Source: Neobacillus bataviensis LMG 21833
Lineage (GTDB): Bacteria; Bacillota; Bacilli; Bacillales; Cytobacillaceae
NCBI RefSeq assembly: GCF_000307875.1
Contig: NZ_AJLS01000043.1
Coordinates: 1 to 64,000, forward strand
Reading direction: 5' to 3'
DNA length: 64,000 nt
Below are positions 17,285 through 25,775 of this stretch, piece after piece. The notes below the pieces were generated by a model. It searched no databases. It saw only the letters and a program-made list of their open reading frames with translations, and was not told the origin of the DNA. Both the position numbers and the translations under genes were made by a program. The number at the start of each line of letters is the position of its first letter. The stretch's first letter is position 1.

Positions 17285-18622
17285 ATGGGGTTAGATAAAT
17301 TTTCAGCTGCATTAGATTTTTTAAAGGGATTTAACGTTAATCTCTATGTAGGTGAAGACATATTTAAAGGAAAACTGATTGGTGTCGAAGCAGACCATGT
17401 CGTCTTGGAAACTGAAAATAAATACATTTTTTATTATAACATTGATAAAATTCATGCAATCACAAAAAATACGAAGCAATTCCAGCCAGAGACTTCAACA
17501 GCTGATTTCCAAAAAACACAAAGCTTATCAGATCTTTTACACTCCTTCCACCATTCCTGGGTAACCATCTTAAGTATAAATAAACAGCAATTTTGTGGTG
17601 TATTAAGTGAAATCGATACTGATTTTGCCACTTTAATCAATGGTGAAGAGCGCATTTTAATTAAATTAATTCATATATCCAATATCTTAAAAGGATTTAT
17701 TAAAGAAGAAACAAAAAAGGAATCCGCCAAAGAAAAAGCAGAAAACCAAACCGAGGCTAAAAATAATGAAAACGAAGCAAAAGAAGAAGTAAGCGTATCT
17801 TGCCAAGCAACAGAAAATAAAACGGAAAATAAAAAAGAAAACAAAGAAAGGCAAACTACCAAAGCGACAGGTGTCACAGCAGAGAAGAAAGAAAAAGCTC
17901 AAAAAAATCGTGAAGAGTCCGAAATGACTGAAAAGCCTCAAGAGGTGGTGGCAGTAGCTGAAGTCATTGAACCAAATAATACGATGGGTTGGTCACTTCC
18001 TATAAAAGTAGAAGCACCAGTAATCCAAGCGGTGGATGAAACCCCTATCACCACAAATAAAAAACAACAGACTACAAGTGAAACAACACACAAAGTCAAA
18101 ACTGAGGCGAAAAAGACAACCAATGAAATGAAAAAACCAAATAATGAAATAAATCTAAAAGAGAAGCAGAACGAAGAACCAAGTATGAGTAAACCAAAAC
18201 CAGTTGAACCAGTAAAGGAAATGAAACCTGTTAAAGAGGCAACCATTAAAATCGAAACGAAACCTGCAGCCAAATTACCAGCACCAGCACCTAAAAAAGA
18301 AGAAAAACCTGTAAAATCACAAGAGACGACAACTGCTTCCAAACCAGTAAAATCACAACAGAAAACAACTGCTTCCAAACCAGTAAAATCTCAGGAGACA
18401 ACAACTACTTCCAAACCAGTTCTATCCCAAAATGCTGCTCCAAATAAAACGGAAAATACAATAAGCGAAAAATTTGTAAATGATACTAAGAATGTGTGGA
18501 AACAAAAAGACCAAGAGAAAAAGGCATTTCGATTTGCTGGTGAACCAGTTTCCCGCGATACCGAAAGAGCTTTCCCGTTTGCTGGATGGCCTAGCAAAAA
18601 CAAAAGAACCTTTAGATTTTAA
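17285..18622 (+). CDS. CotB-like protein with long Lys/Glu/Thr-rich low-complexity tail
   Basis: The 445-residue protein begins with two CotB-type beta domains (about residues 8-60 and 75-135) and continues for about 290 residues of low-complexity sequence rich in Lys, Glu, Thr, Ser, Pro and Gln. Within it are near-perfect repeats of the form KPVKSQETTT (three to four copies). The C-terminus holds two related motifs, AFRFAGEPV and AFPFAGWPS, ending in RTFRF. A strong AAGGAGG precedes the ATG at 17285. The many Ser/Thr residues make it a plausible CotH substrate. Repeats of this kind expand and shrink easily, so length may vary between strains. Confidence 0.75.
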   Translation: MGLDKFSAALDFLKGFNVNLYVGEDIFKGKLIGVEADHVVLETENKYIFYYNIDKIHAITKNTKQFQPETSTADFQKTQSLSDLLHSFHHSWVTILSINKQQFCGVLSEIDTDFATLINGEERILIKLIHISNILKGFIKEETKKESAKEKAENQTEAKNNENEAKEEVSVSCQATENKTENKKENKERQTTKATGVTAEKKEKAQKNREESEMTEKPQEVVAVAEVIEPNNTMGWSLPIKVEAPVIQAVDETPITTNKKQQTTSETTHKVKTEAKKTTNEMKKPNNEINLKEKQNEEPSMSKPKPVEPVKEMKPVKEATIKIETKPAAKLPAPAPKKEEKPVKSQETTTASKPVKSQQKTTASKPVKSQETTTTSKPVLSQNAAPNKTENTISEKFVNDTKNVWKQKDQEKKAFRFAGEPVSRDTERAFPFAGWPSKNKRTFRF

Positions 18623-18804
18623 CCATAGTTTTGCTACCTAGAATGAAGATAATATTCTTGGATCCATTTAATTCTAAGCTTTTTGGCATCACCATACAAA
18701 TATGAGCTGGGCAAGCTTTATCATTTGATATCTTAATAGAAAATATTCACTTAAGCCCTCCTCTATTTGTAAATGGATAACCTCAATGGAAAGGATGTGA
18801 GTAA

Positions 18805-19473
18805 ATGAAGGTAAAGGAAAATATCGGTAAATATATTAAACTTGAAATATCGGGTAAAAAGTTCATTAGCGGGTTGTTAGTTGATATTGGAAGTGATATA
18901 TGGGTCGTCTTCAATGGAACCGACTATCTTTATATTCCAACGGTTCATTGCCAAAACTGGCAACTTTTGAAAAAGGATGAAATCGCCGAGATTATTTTTA
19001 ACGATGAACCAACACCGATTTATAATCATAATGAAGAAACATCATTACGGAAAACCCTAACATCGGCAAAGGGCATTTTTACAGAAATTTATGTCACAAG
19101 TAACCAAGCATTGCACGGATATATTATCAGTATCATGAATAACTACTTTGTCTTTTACTCCCCTATTTACAAAACAATGTTTATCTCCCTTAATCATTTA
19201 AAATGGTTAATCCCGTACACAAATAATCAGCGCCCTTACGGTCTAAGTAACGCAAATCTTCCGGTGAACCCAAGCAATATTACATTTGCCCGTTCGTATG
19301 AAGTCCAAATTGAAAAGTTATTGGGAGAATTAATTGTCTTTAATATCGGCGAAAATGAGAATGTCATCGGTAAAATCCAAGGAATTAAGAATAATTTTGT
19401 AGAATTAATCGGCGCAAAAGAAGACCCCATTTATATTAACCTGCAACATATCAAAACTGTTCATATGACCTAA
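18805..19473 (+). CDS. CotB-like / DUF2642-like coat protein with three repeats
   Basis: This 222-residue protein consists of three related small beta domains at about residues 1-55, 80-140 and 165-222. Each has the pattern VKLEISGKxFISGLLxDIGSD followed by a strand like DYLYIPTVHCQNW. It resembles the repeat units of CotB but lacks the RGGPES signature, and it has no low-complexity tail. AAAGGATGTG precedes the ATG. It ends the coat cluster and is followed by a strong terminator. I infer a structural role in the outer coat; the exact family assignment is from memory. Confidence 0.7.
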   Translation: MKVKENIGKYIKLEISGKKFISGLLVDIGSDIWVVFNGTDYLYIPTVHCQNWQLLKKDEIAEIIFNDEPTPIYNHNEETSLRKTLTSAKGIFTEIYVTSNQALHGYIISIMNNYFVFYSPIYKTMFISLNHLKWLIPYTNNQRPYGLSNANLPVNPSNITFARSYEVQIEKLLGELIVFNIGENENVIGKIQGIKNNFVELIGAKEDPIYINLQHIKTVHMT

Positions 19474-19508
19474 TTTTATGACTGATTTTTAAACAAGCTT
19501 TTTTATTC

Positions 19509-19540
19509 AAAAGAGTGTCTCACGGGCGACACTCTTTTTA
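19509..19540. terminator. Bidirectional intrinsic terminator
   Basis: AAAAGAGTGTC and its complement form an 11-bp stem with an eight-base loop and T-runs on both sides. It separates the convergent coat cluster and PAP2 gene. Confidence 0.85.
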
Positions 19541-19568
19541 AGTTAGTTGATTCTTGAAATCTCTAAAG

Positions 19569-20216
19569 CTATTTGTCTTTCACATAAACCGTTTCTGATT
19601 TTTCCTTCATACGGAAGGTAAGTAGTTCAAATGCGATTCCATAAAGAAACGTAACGAGGAACATGGATCCAATCATGTCAAAGATCACATGCTGTTTGAC
19701 AAAAAGTGTTGAGATAATGATGCAGGAACCCAAAAAGTGGATACAAAGTGTGTGTAAGAGATGTTTATTCTTGATGTGTAGTGACGCTAACATGATCGCA
19801 AAGGTGGTTAGCACGTGTATACTTGGAAAACAATTCAACGGTCGATCATTTGTGTATATCCACTGAACAAGATTGTTTAAAAAATGATCACCGACAAGCG
19901 CCGGCCTCGGGACTGTTGTCTGGAAAAAGAAGTAAATAACAAAGCAAATAAGCTCAGCGATCACAATTAACAGCAATGTTTTTAGATATACCTTTGTATC
20001 CTTAAAACAAAAGTAGATTAAATAACAAAACATATACGCATACCAAAGAATATACGGAATAATAAAAATCGGTAAAAAAGGAATAGCCTGATCGATTGAC
20101 GTAGAAATATCAACCGCCTTATGTGAACGGGTATTTAAATATTGATAAACAACAGCTAAAAGAGGAATCACCAACAAAAATAACAAATAGGGAGTCTTTT
20201 TTAATACCTTTTCCAC
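19569..20216 (-). CDS. PAP2-family membrane phosphatase
   Basis: The 215-residue protein has about six membrane helices and the C-terminal catalytic motifs of the PAP2 superfamily. DRPLNCFPSIHV (about residue 125) supplies the Ser-x-x-x-His part, and a second His lies in KQHVIFDMIG. The usual first motif KxxxxxxRP is reduced to the RP in VPRPA. Such proteins remove phosphate from lipid substrates such as phosphatidate or undecaprenyl pyrophosphate at the outer membrane face. The layout resembles the inositol-phosphotransferase-like branch. GGGAGG lies 8-9 bases upstream of the start. It is a single-gene unit. Confidence 0.8.
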   Translation of the reverse strand: MEKVLKKTPYLLFLLVIPLLAVVYQYLNTRSHKAVDISTSIDQAIPFLPIFIIPYILWYAYMFCYLIYFCFKDTKVYLKTLLLIVIAELICFVIYFFFQTTVPRPALVGDHFLNNLVQWIYTNDRPLNCFPSIHVLTTFAIMLASLHIKNKHLLHTLCIHFLGSCIIISTLFVKQHVIFDMIGSMFLVTFLYGIAFELLTFRMKEKSETVYVKDK

Positions 20217-20322
20217 TTTAACCCTCCCTTTTATAGTACATTAACAAAATATAAATTTACGAAACGAAAAAATGGACAAATCCACTTTAAAATAACATAA
20301 ATACAATGAAAATACATAATTT

Positions 20323-20335
20323 GGTGTCAGGCACC
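20323..20335. repeat. Copy 1 of a GGTGTCAGGCACC dispersed repeat
   Basis: The 13-bp near-palindrome GGTGTCAGGCACC lies between convergent or tandem genes. Identical cores occur at 52276-52288 (reverse) and 53552-53564. Confidence 0.6.
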
Positions 20336-20350
20336 ATTTGTGTCCGCTGT

Positions 20351-21427
20351 TTAAAGTTTTGAATGTAATGTTTCTGCTTCTAGAATAATCTTATTCATTA
20401 GTTGGCGAACGGTTAATTTTTTTGCTAATCTTGGGCTCTGCCCTGACCAAAGGGACATATACTCAGTGCTTCCCTTTGCTGCAGCGTTTTTTCTAATTGC
20501 TTTTGTCAGTTCGTTTTGCAGCGGATAGTCTGGAAGTTCTTCTTCCTTTTGACTCATTATTTCTATAAAGCCGTTATTCAGGCCCCGTGCCATTTTTCCA
20601 GAAAACGCCCTTGTTAATACTACCTGGTCTTCTGTTGCCTCCATGATGGCCTCTTTATGAAGGGCATTTGCTCCACTTTCCTTACAAACAAGGAAGGCAG
20701 TTCCCATTTGTACCCCTATAGCGCCGAGGCATTTGGCGGCCATGATTCCCCTGCCATCCATGATCCCTCCTGCTGCAATAAGCGGAATATCAAGCACATC
20801 AAAAACCTGAGGAATGAGTGACATTAATCCAATCAAGCCACGATCTTCATGACCGTAAAATGTCCCCCGATGACCTCCCGCTTCTGCCCCTTGAACAACA
20901 ACGGCATCCATCCCTGCCTTTTCATTCAATATAGCTTCTTCTACCGTTGTCGCGGTCCCAATCACAACAATCGAATTTTCCTTAAGTTTTGTTACAACTT
21001 GTGGTGAAGGAATTCCGAAGGTAAAGGAACAAATTGAAATTTGTTCTTCTATTATGATCTTTAATTGTTCCTCGAAGGTTTTGACATCTTGTTCGAAGGT
21101 TGGCAGCACAAGGAGGTCTTCCCCGACCTGTAATTCTTCCCTAATTGGTTTTAATAAATCACCAGCCAACCGCAGTGTCTTACCATCTGCAGTATATGGT
21201 TTAGGAACAAATAAATTGATCCCGAATGGCTTATCCGTTAACTTATGTATTTCCTGTATTTGACTTCGTAATTGGTCAGGACTTAAATATCCAGCTCCTA
21301 TCATCCCAAGCCCACCCTCAGTTGAAACGGCAGCCACTAACTCTGTTGTTGTTGGTCCTCCTGCCATTGGTGCCTGAATGATGGGGTAATTGATCTTTAA
21401 CAACCTTGATAAACTATTTTCCCACAT
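20351..21427 (-). CDS. Nitronate monooxygenase (2-nitropropane dioxygenase family)
   Basis: The 358-residue TIM-barrel flavoprotein oxidises alkyl nitronates with FMN, or could be an FabK-type enoyl-ACP reductase. The start YPIIQAPMAGG, the QGAEAGGHRG loop with the catalytic-type histidine, and the phosphate-binding IAAGGIMDGRG and GVQMGTAFL strands are all present. Length and the GHRG histidine favour nitronate monooxygenase over FabK. GGCGG lies 7 bases upstream of the ATG. It is divergent from the DCC-family gene with about 100 bases between them. Confidence 0.85.
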   Translation of the reverse strand: MWENSLSRLLKINYPIIQAPMAGGPTTTELVAAVSTEGGLGMIGAGYLSPDQLRSQIQEIHKLTDKPFGINLFVPKPYTADGKTLRLAGDLLKPIREELQVGEDLLVLPTFEQDVKTFEEQLKIIIEEQISICSFTFGIPSPQVVTKLKENSIVVIGTATTVEEAILNEKAGMDAVVVQGAEAGGHRGTFYGHEDRGLIGLMSLIPQVFDVLDIPLIAAGGIMDGRGIMAAKCLGAIGVQMGTAFLVCKESGANALHKEAIMEATEDQVVLTRAFSGKMARGLNNGFIEIMSQKEEELPDYPLQNELTKAIRKNAAAKGSTEYMSLWSGQSPRLAKKLTVRQLMNKIILEAETLHSKL

Positions 21428-21526
21428 GCGATTTACCGCCTTTCACATTTTATTGAATTATTTCCACTATGGTATGCTTAATCCAAACATATCATAATAG
21501 TGTTTAAATAATAAGTAGGTGATACA

Positions 21527-21919
21527 GTGGAAAGGATTATTTTATTTGATGGTGAATGTAATCTTTGCGACAGTAGTGTGCAATTTATTATCAAAAGAGA
21601 TCCGGTAGGAAAATTTAAATTTGCCTCCCTCCAAAGCGCAATTGGTCAAGAGCTATTAAAAAAACATGGTCATAAGACTACTATTAGTAGCTTTGTTTTG
21701 ATTGAGAATGGAAAGGCATATGTAAAATCAGGCGCAGCTATACGTATATCTAAACAATTATACGGATTGTGGAAAGTGCCAACAGTTTTCTTGGTCATTC
21801 CCCCATTCATTCGCGACAACCTATATGATGTCATAGCTAAAAACCGCTATAAATGGTTTGGGAAAAAGGATAGCTGCCTGCTCCCAACTCCAGAATGGAA
21901 AGACAGATTCCTTGAATAA
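21527..21919 (+). CDS. DCC-family thiol-disulfide oxidoreductase-like protein
   Basis: This 130-residue protein has the N-terminal FDGECNLC signature (the DxxCxxC motif that names the DCC family, formerly DUF393; B. subtilis YuxK is a relative). The fold is thioredoxin-like, and the two cysteines may undergo redox exchange. The start is a GTG at 21527 behind AGTAGGTGA; the frame's residues MERIILFDGEC fit the family. The true substrate is unknown. It is followed 88 bases later by the LysM-peptidase gene. Confidence 0.83.
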   Translation: MERIILFDGECNLCDSSVQFIIKRDPVGKFKFASLQSAIGQELLKKHGHKTTISSFVLIENGKAYVKSGAAIRISKQLYGLWKVPTVFLVIPPFIRDNLYDVIAKNRYKWFGKKDSCLLPTPEWKDRFLE

Positions 21920-22007
21920 GAACAGCGCCTATATGAATCAGAACAAATATTTTATTCCATTTTGCATACATTTTAATAACACTATTTTATTCATCAGGAG
22001 GAGCAAA

Positions 22008-23198
22008 ATGGATATATTCGTTAGGAAAGGGGATTCATTGTGGCATTACAGCCAGTTGTTTAAAATCAATTTACAGTTAATAAATGATTCAAATCGGGAT
22101 ATACAACCTAACAGTCTTTCAATTGGTCAGCGGATTAGGATCCCTGGTTTTGTTGCTCAAGAGCAACAAATTCGTCAGGGTGACACTATGTGGAAACTTG
22201 CTCAAAATCGCAACCTTTCGATAGAAGCACTCCTTTTAGTTAACCCAACTATAGATCCAAATCAACTAAAGATTGGCCAAACAATCAAAATCCCTTTGCG
22301 GATTACCTGGAGATTAGTGAATGGCGGTCAAAACTACGATTACAAGATGATGATGAATGATATCAAACGGTTGCAAGGTGTATACCCATTTTTACAAGTC
22401 CCTACAATTGGCAACACGGTTCTAGGAAAAACCATTCCTGAAATCCTCATCGGAAATGGTAGAAAAAAAGTTCATTACAACGGTTCATTTCATGCCAATG
22501 AATGGATTACCACACCCGTGATCATGACCTTTTTAAATGACTATTTACTATCTCTGACAAATCAAAACCCTATCCGCGGTCTTACCACCTCCCCCTTTTA
22601 CCAACAAAGCACTTTATCCATCGTACCAATGGTAAATCCAGATGGAGTCGATCTCGTATTGCATGGATCACCTGCCAATGAGCCATGGAAGAAGAAAGTG
22701 GTGGAATACAATAAAGGTAGCATGGATTTTTCTGGATGGAAAGCAAATATAAGAGGCGTGGATCTCAATGACCAATTTCCCGCACGATGGGAATTAGAGA
22801 AAGCAAGGAACCCTGACAAGCCCGGTCCTAGGGATTACGGAGGAGAAAAACCTTTATCAGAGCCTGAAGCTGTCGCCATGGCTGAATTGACAAAAAAGCG
22901 AGACTTTTTGAGAGTCTTGGCTTTCCATACACAGGGTGAGGTGATTTACTGGGGTTTTGAAAATGCCGAACCTCCAGAGTCTGAGGTGATTGTAAAAGAA
23001 TTTAGCAGAGTTAGCGGCTACGAACCAGTCAAAACGATCGAAAGCTATGCAGGCTATAAAGACTGGTTTATCCAGGATTGGCATCGACCCGGATTCACGG
23101 TTGAGATTGGCAGAGGAGTCAATCCCCTTCCAATATCACAATTTGATGAAATCTATCAAAAAACTCTAGGAATATTCCTGGCTGGTCTATACATGTAA
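22008..23198 (+). CDS. LysM-domain M14 peptidase (gamma-D-glutamyl-diamino acid endopeptidase type)
   Basis: The 396-residue protein has two LysM modules (about residues 2-46 and 50-95) for peptidoglycan binding and a zinc carboxypeptidase domain of the M14 family (about 110-396). Zinc ligands are seen in FHANEW (His, Glu), and the catalytic glutamate is in FTVEIGRG near the end. There is no signal peptide, as in endopeptidase I of Lysinibacillus sphaericus, which cleaves the gamma-D-Glu-diaminopimelate bond of spore or cell-wall peptides. The ATG at 22008 follows CAGGAGGAG; longer frames upstream overlap the DCC gene. A role in sporulation-related wall turnover is inferred. Confidence 0.88.
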   Translation: MDIFVRKGDSLWHYSQLFKINLQLINDSNRDIQPNSLSIGQRIRIPGFVAQEQQIRQGDTMWKLAQNRNLSIEALLLVNPTIDPNQLKIGQTIKIPLRITWRLVNGGQNYDYKMMMNDIKRLQGVYPFLQVPTIGNTVLGKTIPEILIGNGRKKVHYNGSFHANEWITTPVIMTFLNDYLLSLTNQNPIRGLTTSPFYQQSTLSIVPMVNPDGVDLVLHGSPANEPWKKKVVEYNKGSMDFSGWKANIRGVDLNDQFPARWELEKARNPDKPGPRDYGGEKPLSEPEAVAMAELTKKRDFLRVLAFHTQGEVIYWGFENAEPPESEVIVKEFSRVSGYEPVKTIESYAGYKDWFIQDWHRPGFTVEIGRGVNPLPISQFDEIYQKTLGIFLAGLYM

Positions 23199-23212
23199 AT
23201 GATTTGAACAGA

Positions 23213-23240
23213 AGGCCACCAAAAACGGCCTCCTTTCCTT
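23213..23240 (+). terminator. Weak terminator after the M14 peptidase
   Basis: AGGCC and GGCCT form a short GC-rich stem followed by TCCTTTCCTT. The gap up to 23448 shows nothing else. Confidence 0.45.
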
Positions 23241-23448
23241 ATGTATAAAAAAGAACCTTTGAATAATTTTCAAAGGTTCAACGAGAACTTAGAGGTCTAG
23301 GCTAAATTCTCAAAATTAGGAGGTCTAAACTCAGAAGAATTTAAACAAGTTTATTTTACCATTTTCTAAAAATTCATTCAACAGTTTAATGCTGTAAAGG
23401 ATAAAAGTCGTTCAAAAGACATAGAACTTTTAGGATATTAAGCCTTGA

Positions 23449-23874
23449 CTACTTTTTAGTGTAATTCAATTCTTTAATATCTGTTTGTTGTTGGATGGAA
23501 CGTGCCGAAAGGGTTTCAATCACTAGCTGCTGTCTTTCTTGAATGCGTGTTAACCGTTTAATGTCTTCATCAATAGAATTTTTAAGTTGTTCAAATTGCG
23601 ATGGAATGCTGCCAATTTTCCGTTCAATTCGCTCTTGGCCAAAGTGCAGTTCTGCAACATGGGTCTTAACCTCTGTTAACTCCTCCTTGAATATTTTCAT
23701 GCTAGTGCATAGTCCAGTAACTTCTTTTTGTAAGTTTCCTACATTTGACCCCATTTCAGTTACTTCTTTTTTTAATCCACCAACCTCAAGTTGCACATTT
23801 ACAACATCCGAACGAATCCCTGTCAATTCTTCTTTTAGTACTTCTCTTAGCATTTCTTTAAGATTTTCTGTCAT
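23449..23874 (-). CDS. Coiled-coil hypothetical protein
   Basis: I do not recognise this 141-residue protein. Almost all of it is predicted coiled coil from heptad-like spacing of Leu, Val and Ile (residues 5-135), with repeated VxxLxxEVTxM/L segments such as VGGLKKEVTEMGSNVGNLQKE. No membrane segment or enzyme motif is visible. The ATG at 23874 follows GGAGG at a normal distance, so I reject the ATG at 23937. Comparable proteins occur in the B. cereus group as hypothetical proteins. It stands alone between the peptidase and the trehalose operon. Confidence 0.65.
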   Translation of the reverse strand: MTENLKEMLREVLKEELTGIRSDVVNVQLEVGGLKKEVTEMGSNVGNLQKEVTGLCTSMKIFKEELTEVKTHVAELHFGQERIERKIGSIPSQFEQLKNSIDEDIKRLTRIQERQQLVIETLSARSIQQQTDIKELNYTKK

Positions 23875-24119
23875 TTCAAAGCCTCCAATTCCATTACTTT
23901 TGACCACTTTAGGAAATGATCTAGGCTGAAAGAACAACGATTACCGAACACTAGTTCTATGTTTATTGTATCTCTTTCTTTCCATCTATTTTGTCCAGAA
24001 AATTAGGGCTAAAATCAACAATATTCATACCATATCCCTCAATATCATTTAAACCGTTAATAAATAAATCCTATATGGACCAACCTAAATATGGAATGAA
24101 AAAAATAACTCTTTCCTAG

Positions 24120-24178
24120 TTGACATACATGTATATACAAGTTAAACTGAAACCGTAAACAAAACTTGTATATACAAG
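24120..24178 (+). promoter_or_regulatory. tre promoter with two TreR operators and a cre site
   Basis: TTGACA (24120-24125) and TAAACT (24143-24148) with a 17-bp spacer form the promoter. Operator 1, CATGTATATACAAG (24128-24141), lies in the spacer; operator 2, the perfect palindrome CTTGTATATACAAG (24165-24178), lies downstream, 37 bp centre to centre. Between them TGAAACCGTAAACA (24148-24161) matches the CcpA cre consensus with one mismatch. Trehalose-6-phosphate should relieve TreR, and glucose should repress through CcpA. The rest of 23875-24268 is featureless. Confidence 0.9.
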
Positions 24179-24268
24179 CAACAACGATGATGAAAACGCG
24201 CACATTGCCTGTATATAAAAATGTAGATAAAAAACGGGAGCAATCCCATTTTACAGGGGGAAAGAAAG

Positions 24269-25693
24269 ATGACCAAATACACAGATCCTTCAAAGGAACT
24301 GCTAGATCACATTGGCGGAAAAGAAAATATAGCAGCTGTTACCCATTGTGTAACAAGGATGCGATTTGTTTTAAATGATCCATCCAAAGCTGATATTAAA
24401 GAAATAGAATCCATTAAACTTGTTAAAGGTACCTTTACACAAGCCGGACAATTTCAAGTTATTATCGGAAATGAAGTCTCTAGTTTTTACAATGAATTCG
24501 TTAAAATTGCTGGTGTAGATGGCACATCAAAAGAAGAAGCAAAGATAGCTGCCAAACAAAATCAGAACTGGCTACAGCGATTGATGGGCCACTTGGCTGA
24601 AATTTTCACCCCATTAATTCCGGCTCTAGTAGTCGGTGGTTTAATCCTAGGTTTCCGAAATGTAATCGGCGACATCAAATTATTAGATGACGGTACCAAG
24701 ACCATCATTGAAGTATCTCAGTTCTGGGCTGGCGTTCACTCATTCCTTTGGCTGATTGGGGAAGCGATCTTCCACTTCCTTCCTGTCGGTATTACCTGGT
24801 CAGTCGCAAAGAAAATGGGCGCATCTCAAATTCTAGGTATTGTTCTTGGTATTACCCTAGTTTCACCGCAATTATTAAATGCTTACGGTGTTGCAAATGC
24901 AAAAGAAATTCCAATGTGGGATTTTGGATTTGCCCACATTAAAATGATTGGCTATCAAGCACAAGTAATCCCTGCCATATTAGCTGGAATCGTTTTAGGT
25001 TTCTTGGAAACAAGATTACGTAAAATCGTGCCAAATTCTATCTCGATGATAGTTGTACCGTTTTTTGCATTAGTTCCAACGGTATTAATTGCCCATACTA
25101 TTTTAGGCCCAATCGGCTGGTCTATTGGTTCAGGAATTTCACATGTGGTTTATTCAAGCTTAACTTCTGCATTTGGCTGGTTATTCGCTGCCATCTTTGG
25201 ATTCGCTTATGCTCCACTAGTTATTACCGGTTTACACCATATGACAAATGCCATTGACCTTCAATTGATGAATGAATTTAAGGGCACAAACCTATGGCCG
25301 ATGATTGCTCTATCTAATATTGCACAAGGTTCTGCCGTTCTTGCGATGATTTTTATCAACCGTAAAAACGAAGAAGAAAAGCAAGTATCAATCCCAGCAG
25401 CCATCTCTTGTTACCTAGGCGTAACTGAGCCTGCGATGTTCGGTATCAACTTAAAATATGGCTTCCCTTTCCTAGCTGCGATGATTGGTTCCATGATTGC
25501 AGGCGTCGTATCAGTTGCAAGCGGCGTTATGGCTAACTCGATTGGTGTTGGCGGCATTCCGGGGATTCTTTCGATTCAGCCTAAACATATGGCAATGTTT
25601 GCACTCTGTATGGTGATTGCGATTGTAGTTCCGTTTATTTTAACGAATATTTTTGCAAAAACAGGTGTAAAAAAATTAAACCTTAAAAAATAA
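24269..25693 (+). CDS. treP: PTS trehalose-specific EIIBC component
   Basis: This 474-residue permease imports trehalose and phosphorylates it to trehalose-6-phosphate. The EIIB domain (residues 1-85) carries the phosphocysteine Cys27 in THCVTRMRF; the EIIC domain (about 105-470) has about ten helices and the GITWSVAKKMGA and ITGLHHMTNAI motifs of the glucose-superfamily. No EIIA domain is attached, so the phosphate must come from a general EIIA such as the glucose one. The ATG follows CAGGGGGAAAG. A terminator-like hairpin separates it from treA, allowing higher treP expression. Confidence 0.93.
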   Translation: MTKYTDPSKELLDHIGGKENIAAVTHCVTRMRFVLNDPSKADIKEIESIKLVKGTFTQAGQFQVIIGNEVSSFYNEFVKIAGVDGTSKEEAKIAAKQNQNWLQRLMGHLAEIFTPLIPALVVGGLILGFRNVIGDIKLLDDGTKTIIEVSQFWAGVHSFLWLIGEAIFHFLPVGITWSVAKKMGASQILGIVLGITLVSPQLLNAYGVANAKEIPMWDFGFAHIKMIGYQAQVIPAILAGIVLGFLETRLRKIVPNSISMIVVPFFALVPTVLIAHTILGPIGWSIGSGISHVVYSSLTSAFGWLFAAIFGFAYAPLVITGLHHMTNAIDLQLMNEFKGTNLWPMIALSNIAQGSAVLAMIFINRKNEEEKQVSIPAAISCYLGVTEPAMFGINLKYGFPFLAAMIGSMIAGVVSVASGVMANSIGVGGIPGILSIQPKHMAMFALCMVIAIVVPFILTNIFAKTGVKKLNLKK

Positions 25694-25707
25694 ATGTACA
25701 CTCCATG

Positions 25708-25734
25708 AAGGAGGGAGACCAACTCCCTCCTTTT
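25708..25734 (+). terminator. Intercistronic hairpin between treP and treA
   Basis: AAGGAGGGAG and CTCCCTCCTT form a 10-bp GC-rich stem with a five-base loop followed by TTCAAC. It probably terminates part of the transcripts, or stabilises the treP mRNA. Confidence 0.6.
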
Positions 25735-25775
25735 CAACATGAAAAAAACTCATTAAATATAGGCAGGTGCTTGAA

